6,020 nt of DNA, taken from Sphingomonas sp. UBA4766. Its GTDB lineage: Bacteria; Pseudomonadota; Alphaproteobacteria; Sphingomonadales; Sphingomonadaceae. The notes under the pieces were generated by a model that saw only the letters and a program-made list of their open reading frames with translations, had not been told where the DNA came from and did no database searches. Shown here piece after piece: positions 1 through 4,796 of this stretch; within the stretch, counting starts at the first letter, position 1; each line of letters opens with the position of its first letter. The stretch covers positions 1 through 6,020 of the forward strand of contig DHHS01000173.1 of assembly GCA_002403415.1 (NCBI GenBank). The letters are read 5' to 3'. A program made the position numbers and the translations under genes.

Positions 1-342
1 ACCGGCCAGCTTTACGGCTCGGTCGCGGTGCGCGATTTGGTCGAGGCGCTGAACGCCGATGGCCACAAGGTAACGAAGGCGCAAGTCGTGCTCGACCGCC
101 CGATCAAGACGATCGGGATGAGCGATGTGCGCATCGCGCTCCACCCCGAAGTCGCCGTCACGATCAAGGTGAACGTCGCGCGCAGCCCTGAAGAAGCCGA
201 AATGCAGGCCAAGGGCGTCAACGTGATGGAGGCGATGTTCGAAAAGGACGAAGCCGGCTTTACCGAAGATTACGACCCCAATGCCGAACCGGGCGAAATC
301 GCCACGCAGGCAGCGGTTGAGGAAACCCCGGCGGCGGGCTGA
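1..342 (+). CDS. rplI: 50S ribosomal protein bL9, C-terminal part (5' end outside window)
   Basis: This is the C-terminal 113 residues of bL9, a protein that binds 23S rRNA at the base of the L1 stalk; its C-terminal globular domain projects away from the ribosome. Reading in frame from base 1 gives TGQLYGSV followed by RDLVEAL, then DRPIKTIG and ALHPEVAVTIKVNV. This is the characteristic bL9 C-domain pattern (G-x-L-[FY]-GSV, PIK-x-[IL]-G, LHPEV). The rRNA-binding N-domain and the connecting helix lie before the window. The conserved domain ends near base 177. It is followed by a 54-residue acidic extension (14 Asp/Glu against 3 Arg/Lys) that E. coli bL9, about 149 residues long, lacks. Similar tails occur in alphaproteobacterial bL9. 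The stop is TGA at 340-342, and a strong terminator follows 24 bases later. In many bacteria rplI ends an rpsF-rpsR-rplI operon, which would fit here, but those genes are not in view. Confidence 0.96.
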   Translation, partial: TGQLYGSVAVRDLVEALNADGHKVTKAQVVLDRPIKTIGMSDVRIALHPEVAVTIKVNVARSPEEAEMQAKGVNVMEAMFEKDEAGFTEDYDPNAEPGEIATQAAVEETPAAG

Positions 343-366
343 GCGTTCGATCGGCTGTGAACCCGC

Positions 367-407
367 AAAAGGGCCGCCCGTGCGATCGTGCCGGGCGGCC
401 CTTTTTT
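367..407. terminator. Bidirectional intrinsic terminator between rplI and mutL
   Basis: A perfect 10-bp stem pairs GGGCCGCCCG (371-380) with CGGGCGGCCC (392-401) around an 11-base loop. AAAA (367-370) and TTTTTT (402-407) flank it and extend the pairing to 14 bp. On the plus strand the GC stem is followed by six T, a classic intrinsic terminator for rplI. On the minus strand it is followed by four T, so it can also end mutL transcription. It sits in the 81-base gap between two convergent genes, 24 bases after the rplI stop and 16 bases past the mutL stop. This is the only element in that gap. Confidence 0.93.
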
Positions 408-423
408 GGTCGGCGCAGTGCCG

Positions 424-2211
424 CTACTTGCGCCCGAACAGCTTTTCGATATCGCCATGCGCGAGCTTGATCCAGGTCGGACGGCCATGGTTGCACTGAC
501 CAGAATGGGGCGTCACCTCCATCTCGCGCAGCAGCGCGTTCATTTCCGCGACCGACAGCACCCGCCCGGCGCGCACCGATCCATGGCACGCCATGGTGGC
601 AGCGACATGATCGAGCCGCTCGCGCAAGCTTAACGCTTCATCATAGGCGGCCAGCTCGTCCGCCACGTCGGTGACAAGGCCGATGACATCGCTTTGCCCC
701 AGCAGCGCCGGCGCCGCGCGCACCAGCACGGCGCGCGTACCAAAACGCTCCAGCTCCAGCCCGAGCTCGGCCAGTTCGGTCCCCCGCGCCTCCAGCCGGT
801 CACACGCCGCCTCGTCCAGCTCGACCACTTCGGGGAGCAGTAGAGCCTGCCGCGCGACCCCGGCGCCCGCCGCCAGCGCGCGCCGCATCCGTTCGAGCAC
901 CAGCCGTTCATGCGCGGCGTGCTGATCGACAATCACCAGCCCATCGGCAGCCTCCGCGACGATATAGGTCCGCGCGACTTGGCCCCGCGCCACCCCCAAC
1001 GGATGCGCTATCCGTTCGGGCAAGGGCGCTTCAGCCACTTCGGCGCGGGCAAGCGGTGGCGGCGTGACGAAGCCGGGCCGCCGGTCGTTCAGCGCGCTAC
1101 GCTGGGCGACGGCCCCTTGCCCCCAGATATCGGCTTGCATTGGTGGCGCGGAGGCAGTGACCTCGCGCGTCCAGGCGGCCATCGCGGCAGGATCGGGCCG
1201 GGGAGCACTGCGATGCCCCGCGCCATCCAAGGCATGGCGCAAGCCGCTGACGATCAGCCCGCGCACGAGCGCCGGATCGCGAAACCGCACTTCGGTTTTG
1301 GCGGGGTGGACATTCACATCGACCTGATCGCCCGGCACCTCCAGAAACAGCGCGACGACCGCGTGCCGGTCACGCGCCAGCATTTCGGCATAGGCACCGC
1401 GCACCGCGCCCACCAGCAGCCGGTCCTTCACTGGGCGTCCATTGACGAACAGATATTGGTGATCCGCAACGCCACGGTTGAACGTCGGCAAGCCCGCCAC
1501 CCCGCCCAGGACGATGCCCTCACGCGCAAAGTCGATCGCGACGCTATTGTCGACGAGCGTCCGGTCGGTCAGCGCGGCCACCCGGCCGGGGCGGTCGGTG
1601 TCGGCCTGCACGCGCAACGCAACGCGACCGTCATGGCTCAGCTCAAACGCGATGTCGGGCCGCGCCATCGCCAGCCGTCGCACCACATCGAGACAGGCGG
1701 CATATTCGCTGCGCGCAGTGCGCAGGAATTTGCGTCGTGCCGGGACAGTCGCGAACAACCGCTCCACCCGCACGCGCGTGCCCGGCGGCAACGCAGCCGG
1801 CCCCTGTCCCGCAAACACGCCATTATCGACTACGCGCCGCCAGCCATCGGCACCGCGTACCCGGCTTTCAAGCGTCAGCCGCGCGACGCTTGCGATGGAG
1901 GGGAGCGCCTCGCCGCGAAAGCCCAGCGTCTCGACCCCTTCGATTGCGCCGTCATTCAACAGCTTATCGGGCAGTTTTGACGTCGCGTGCCGCTCTAGCG
2001 CCAGCGCCATGTCGTCGGGAGTCATGCCAATCCCGTCATCCACGACTTCGATCAGGTCGGTCCCGCCCGCTGACAATGTGACCGCAATGCGCGTCGCTCC
2101 TGCGTCGATCGCGTTTTCGACAAGCTCCTTCAGCGCACTGGCGGGCCGTTCCACCACTTCGCCGGCGGCGATTCGATTGACGACCTGTTCGGGCAGACGA
2201 CGTATTGACAT
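424..2211 (-). CDS. mutL: DNA mismatch repair protein MutL, endonuclease-type
   Basis: MutL couples mismatch recognition by MutS to strand incision and removal. The protein has 595 residues, close to the usual 600-620. The N-terminal GHKL ATPase domain (about 1-330) shows KELVENAIDAGA (28-39; Glu29 the likely general base, Asn33 the Mg ligand), DDGIGM (58-63), HATSK (75-79), GFRGEAL (97-103) and HPAKTEVRF (302-310). A Pro/Ala-rich linker covers about 330-405. The C-terminal dimerisation domain carries DQHAAHERLVLE (429-440), matching the DQHA(x)2E(x)4E metal-binding motif of nicking MutL proteins. ACHGSVRAG (541-549) and CNHGRP (573-578) add the remaining metal-site motifs. QALLLP (455-460) resembles the sliding-clamp-binding motif of Bacillus MutL. 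The start is the ATG at 2209-2211, giving the canonical MSIRRLPEQVVNRIAAGEV beginning; only a weak GAGA lies upstream. The stop is TAG at 424-426. The gene is divergent from mreB and convergent with rplI. Confidence 0.98.
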   Translation of the reverse strand: MSIRRLPEQVVNRIAAGEVVERPASALKELVENAIDAGATRIAVTLSAGGTDLIEVVDDGIGMTPDDMALALERHATSKLPDKLLNDGAIEGVETLGFRGEALPSIASVARLTLESRVRGADGWRRVVDNGVFAGQGPAALPPGTRVRVERLFATVPARRKFLRTARSEYAACLDVVRRLAMARPDIAFELSHDGRVALRVQADTDRPGRVAALTDRTLVDNSVAIDFAREGIVLGGVAGLPTFNRGVADHQYLFVNGRPVKDRLLVGAVRGAYAEMLARDRHAVVALFLEVPGDQVDVNVHPAKTEVRFRDPALVRGLIVSGLRHALDGAGHRSAPRPDPAAMAAWTREVTASAPPMQADIWGQGAVAQRSALNDRRPGFVTPPPLARAEVAEAPLPERIAHPLGVARGQVARTYIVAEAADGLVIVDQHAAHERLVLERMRRALAAGAGVARQALLLPEVVELDEAACDRLEARGTELAELGLELERFGTRAVLVRAAPALLGQSDVIGLVTDVADELAAYDEALSLRERLDHVAATMACHGSVRAGRVLSVAEMNALLREMEVTPHSGQCNHGRPTWIKLAHGDIEKLFGRK

Positions 2212-2319
2212 GGCTGATTCTCTAGCCCAAGCGACGGCTTTCCGCGACCCGAATAGCAGCGATGCCTAGGCTGCGTGCCTAAGAGTTTGCGGCAGGATAC
2301 CGGAGCAAGCATGCAGAGC

Positions 2320-2337
2320 CCCGCCAGGCATGGCGGG
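2320..2337 (+). other. Hairpin in the mreB 5' leader
   Basis: A perfect 7-bp inverted repeat, CCCGCCA (2320-2326) and TGGCGGG (2331-2337), encloses a GGCA loop. It lies 13 bases before the AGGA ribosome binding site of mreB. A TTTT run begins 6 bases after the stem (2344-2347), too far away and too short for a typical terminator. The transcript start is unknown, so the hairpin may be in the leader RNA or be a DNA-level operator. What is seen is only the dyad; any function is a guess. Confidence 0.4.
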
Positions 2338-2350
2338 CAGGAATTTTGAC

Positions 2351-2354
2351 AGGA
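2351..2354 (+). promoter_or_regulatory. mreB ribosome binding site
   Basis: AGGA lies 6 bases before the ATG at 2361. This spacing supports that ATG over the in-frame TTG codons at 2346 and 2358. The TTG at 2346 would place AGGA inside the coding region. Confidence 0.7.
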
Positions 2355-2360
2355 TCATTG

Positions 2361-3398
2361 ATGGTGTTCTCGCGGTTTTTCAACTTTATGTCGCATGACA
2401 TGGCGATCGACCTCGGCACGGCGAATACCGTCGTGTATCTGCGCGGGCGCGGTATTGTGCTCAATGAACCCTCCGTCGTCGCGATCGAGACGATCAACGG
2501 GCAAAAGCGCGTGAAAGCGGTGGGCGACGATGCCAAGCTGATGATGGGTAAGACCCCGGACAGCATCCAGGCAATCCGGCCCTTACGCGACGGGGTCATC
2601 GCCGACATTGATGTCGCCGAAGAAATGATCAAACATTTCATCCGCAAGGTGCACGGCAAGCAACGCTTCATGCGGCCGCAAATCGTGATCTGCGTACCTT
2701 CGGGATCGACCAGCGTCGAGCGCCGTGCGATTCGCGATGCTGCGCAAAATGCAGGCGCGAGCCAAGTTTGGCTGATCGAGGAGCCAATGGCCGCCGCCAT
2801 CGGCGCCGATATGCCGGTCACCGAGCCGATCGGCAGCATGGTAGTCGATATCGGCGGCGGAACAACCGAAGTCGCCGTCCTCTCGCTCCGGGGGCTTGCC
2901 TATACCACTTCGGTGCGGGTCGGCGGGGACAAGATGGACGAAGCGATTGTCTCCTATGTCCGACGCAATCATAATCTGCTGATCGGAGAATCGACTGCGG
3001 AGCGCATCAAGCAGGAAGTCGGCGTCGCCAAGGCCCCCATCGATGGTATTGGAGTCACCATCCACATCAAGGGCCGCGATCTGGTCAACGGTGTGCCCAA
3101 GGAGATCCAGATCAACCAGGGCCAGATCGCCGAAGCGCTGTCCGAACCCGTCGGCACGATCGTTGAGGGAGTGCGGATCGCACTTGAAAATACCGCGCCC
3201 GAACTTGCCGCCGATATCGTCGATCAGGGGATTGTGCTGACCGGCGGTGGCGCATTGTTGACCGGCATTGACGAAGTGCTCCGCGATGAAACCGGCCTGC
3301 CGGTGATGATTGCGGATGATCCGTTGACGTGCGTTGCCATTGGCACGGGCCGCGCGCTGGAAGATCCGATCTTCCGCGGCGTGCTGCACAGCGCCTAA
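2361..3398 (+). CDS. mreB: Rod shape-determining protein MreB (bacterial actin homologue)
   Basis: MreB polymerises with ATP into membrane-attached filaments that position the elongasome and keep the cell rod-shaped. From ATG 2361 the protein has 345 residues, the usual family length. Residues 1-9 (MVFSRFFNF) look like the short amphipathic membrane-binding segment of Gram-negative MreB. The actin-fold ATPase motifs are all intact: phosphate 1 DLGTANT (17-23), LIEEPMAAAIGA (138-149; Glu140 the probable catalytic residue), phosphate 2 DIGGGTTE (163-170) and the adenosine motif LTGGGALL (293-300). The core patterns GIVLNEPSVVA (31-41) and RPLRDGVIAD (73-82) are also typical. The start is chosen for its AGGA site and for homology at MVFSRFF. 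A TTG start at 2346 would add only five unconserved residues. It is the first gene of mreB-mreC-mreD-mrdA, and mreC begins 19 bases after its TAA stop. Any promoter should lie in the 149 bases shared with mutL. Confidence 0.98.
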   Translation: MVFSRFFNFMSHDMAIDLGTANTVVYLRGRGIVLNEPSVVAIETINGQKRVKAVGDDAKLMMGKTPDSIQAIRPLRDGVIADIDVAEEMIKHFIRKVHGKQRFMRPQIVICVPSGSTSVERRAIRDAAQNAGASQVWLIEEPMAAAIGADMPVTEPIGSMVVDIGGGTTEVAVLSLRGLAYTTSVRVGGDKMDEAIVSYVRRNHNLLIGESTAERIKQEVGVAKAPIDGIGVTIHIKGRDLVNGVPKEIQINQGQIAEALSEPVGTIVEGVRIALENTAPELAADIVDQGIVLTGGGALLTGIDEVLRDETGLPVMIADDPLTCVAIGTGRALEDPIFRGVLHSA

Positions 3399-3407
3399 CG
3401 CCGGGCC

Positions 3408-3411
3408 GGAG
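3408..3411 (+). promoter_or_regulatory. mreC ribosome binding site, fixing a GTG start
   Basis: GGAG (within CCGGAG) lies 6 bases before the GTG at 3418, in the short gap after the mreB stop. It decides the start of mreC. The frame is open further upstream, to an ATG at 3334, but that would overlap mreB by 65 bases and has no family support. Confidence 0.75.
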
Positions 3412-3417
3412 CGCAAG

Positions 3418-4287
3418 GTGGACTCGCGGCCGCGTCGACCGGGATATTCGCGGCGGGCGCAATATGGCCTTTTCGCAACTTATGTATTTACGGTTGCTGG
3501 GGTGCTTGTTGTGGCGATTTTGGTAATGCTCTCGCGGTTTGACCCGCTGACCTTCGGGTCGTTGCGAACAGCGGCGGCAGAGGTGACAACGCCCGTGTCC
3601 TCTGGATTGGCGTGGGTGAGCCGCAACATCCGCATGATCCCCCAGGGCGTCGGCGATTACTTCATGGTGAAGGAGCGCAACACTGCGCTTCGCGATCAAC
3701 TTGCGGCGCAGCATCGATCAATCGTCGAAGCGCGCGGTGTGATGAACGAAAATCGCCGCCTGCGCGCGCTGCTCGGCTTGCGGCAACGGAGCACAGCACC
3801 GATCGTGACGGCGCATCTCGTCAGTTCAAGCGCGTCCAGCACGCGGCGTTATGCCGTACTTGATGCGGGGTCCCGACACGGCGTTGCCGTGGGACAGCCC
3901 GTGCGCGGTCCGGACGGGTTGGTCGGCCGGGTGCTCGAGGTTGGCTTCCACAACGCGCGCGTACTGCTTATTACCGACCCAGAGAGCCTTGTGCCCGTCC
4001 GACGCGCGGGCGATGGCTTGCCCGCGATTGCTGCGGGACGCGGCGACGGCTTGCTCGATATTCGTGCGGTTGCCGCAGGAAGCGCCGTCATTCGGCAAGG
4101 TGATTTGTTCGTGACTTCTGGCATTGGCGGCATTTTTCCGCCCAATATTCCGGTTGCAACCGCTGCTCGATCGGGGCGCGATGTCGCACGCGGTCGCGCG
4201 AGCGCCCATCCGGACACGTTTGACTTTGCCATTGTCGAGGCACCCTTCGTGCCCGCCGCCACGAATCCTGGCGAGCCGCTACGCTGA
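3418..4287 (+). CDS. mreC: Rod shape-determining protein MreC
   Basis: MreC is a bitopic inner-membrane protein whose periplasmic part binds PBP2 and helps activate wall elongation. From GTG 3418 the product has 289 residues, within the usual 270-370. The N-terminus is short and basic (residues 1-16, six Arg). One membrane segment follows at about 17-38 (GLFATYVFTVAGVLVVAILVM). A coiled coil at about 80-120 ends in the MreC hallmark ENRRLRALLGL (111-121). The twin beta-barrel region, about 127-275, includes YAVLDAGSRHGVAVGQPV, GLVGRV and LLITDPESLVPV. A short Pro/Ala-rich tail closes the protein. The start was chosen for its ribosome binding site and because it leaves a normal cytoplasmic leader before the membrane helix. 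Its TGA stop at 4285-4287 overlaps the mreD ATG by one base, so the two are probably translationally coupled. Confidence 0.95.
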   Translation: MDSRPRRPGYSRRAQYGLFATYVFTVAGVLVVAILVMLSRFDPLTFGSLRTAAAEVTTPVSSGLAWVSRNIRMIPQGVGDYFMVKERNTALRDQLAAQHRSIVEARGVMNENRRLRALLGLRQRSTAPIVTAHLVSSSASSTRRYAVLDAGSRHGVAVGQPVRGPDGLVGRVLEVGFHNARVLLITDPESLVPVRRAGDGLPAIAAGRGDGLLDIRAVAAGSAVIRQGDLFVTSGIGGIFPPNIPVATAARSGRDVARGRASAHPDTFDFAIVEAPFVPAATNPGEPLR

Positions 4288-4796
4288 TGCATCCGCCGCG
4301 TGGCCCCTTTGATCCGATCCCGTTGCCCCTGCGCGCACGACTGGTGCCAGCGGCCAGCATCGTTGCGGCGTCTTTGCTGACCCTTTGGCCGGTCATCGTG
4401 GAGTTTCCGATGCTGCCCCCGATCGGGTTGATGATGCTGCTCGGCTGGCGCTTGCTTCAGCCCGACGCACTGCCCATCTGGGCGCCGCTCCCGCTAGGGC
4501 TCGTCGATGATCTGTTGAGCGGTCAACCCTTTGGCAGTGCGATGCTGTTTTGGACGATCAGCTTCATCGCAATCGACAGTATCGATCAGCGGCTGATCGC
4601 GCGCGATTTTTGGCAGGACTGGCTGTTGGCATCAGCAACGATTGGTAGCTATCTGTTGTTCAGTCGGTTGATAGCAACCCGGCTTGACGCCCATGTTGAC
4701 ATGATTTTGCTGGTGCAGATTATTGTCTCGGCCATGCTATATCCGGTTGTCGCGCAATTCATCGGCGCGCTCAACCGCAGGCGCACAGCTTTATGA
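4287..4796 (+). CDS. mreD: Rod shape-determining protein MreD
   Basis: MreD is a small polytopic inner-membrane protein of the elongasome that works with MreC and PBP2. The product has 169 residues, typical for the family, and is strongly hydrophobic. About five or six membrane segments are visible, near residues 18-38, 42-56, 60-76, 82-98, 111-131 and 137-158. GLVDDLLSGQPFG (71-83) matches the conserved MreD pattern G-L-x-x-D-L-L-x-G-x-x-x-G, the best sequence marker for this otherwise weakly conserved family. The C-terminus is basic (NRRR). The ATG is embedded in TGATG with the mreC stop, and only a poor GGCGAG-like site lies about 11 bases upstream, so initiation probably depends on coupling to mreC. 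Its stop overlaps the next start in the same way (ATGA, 4793-4796). Confidence 0.94.
   Translation: MHPPRGPFDPIPLPLRARLVPAASIVAASLLTLWPVIVEFPMLPPIGLMMLLGWRLLQPDALPIWAPLPLGLVDDLLSGQPFGSAMLFWTISFIAIDSIDQRLIARDFWQDWLLASATIGSYLLFSRLIATRLDAHVDMILLVQIIVSAMLYPVVAQFIGALNRRRTAL

Larger units (their letters stand above)
2212..2360. promoter_or_regulatory. Divergent mutL / mreB intergenic region
   Basis: These 149 bases separate the divergently read mutL and mreB, so promoters for both should lie here or just inside the genes. I could not find a convincing -35/-10 pair in either direction. The best minus-strand match is an extended -10-like TGCTATTC (complement of 2250-2257), which is weak. The region also holds the palindrome GCCTAGGC (2264-2271), a 6-base direct repeat TGCCTA at 2263-2268 and 2277-2282, and a hairpin at 2320-2337 listed separately. 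No small ORF here is supported. The regulatory role is inferred from gene orientation. Confidence 0.55.

Noticed and set aside
910..1980. Open frame of 356 codons on the plus strand, opposite mutL
   Set aside because: It is fully antisense to a well-conserved mutL. Its translation is rich in Arg, His and Pro with no recognisable domain, as expected from GC-rich antisense frames.
1478..2269. Open frame of 263 codons on the plus strand, opposite the mutL N-terminal domain
   Set aside because: Ser/Arg/Thr-rich shadow of mutL with no domain and no ribosome binding site argument; it also overlaps the antisense frame at 910-1980.
2264..2271. Palindrome GCCTAGGC as an operator
   Set aside because: An 8-base palindrome occurs by chance, and no second copy or known regulator site matches it. 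It is noted in the intergenic entry only.
2346..2351. TTGACA, a perfect -35 consensus hexamer just before mreB
   Set aside because: A -10 element would fall near 2369-2374 inside the coding region, where the sequence is CTCGCG. The hexamer overlaps the AGGA ribosome binding site, so it is coincidental.
2346..2360. TTG start for mreB at 2346
   Set aside because: It adds five unconserved residues and has no ribosome binding site, whereas ATG 2361 has AGGA 6 bases upstream and begins with the typical MVFSRFF.
2583..3416. Open frame of 277 codons on the minus strand, opposite mreB
   Set aside because: It is complementary to conserved MreB motifs throughout. The product is Asp/Gly/His-rich without a fold signature, so it is a mirror of mreB codon bias.
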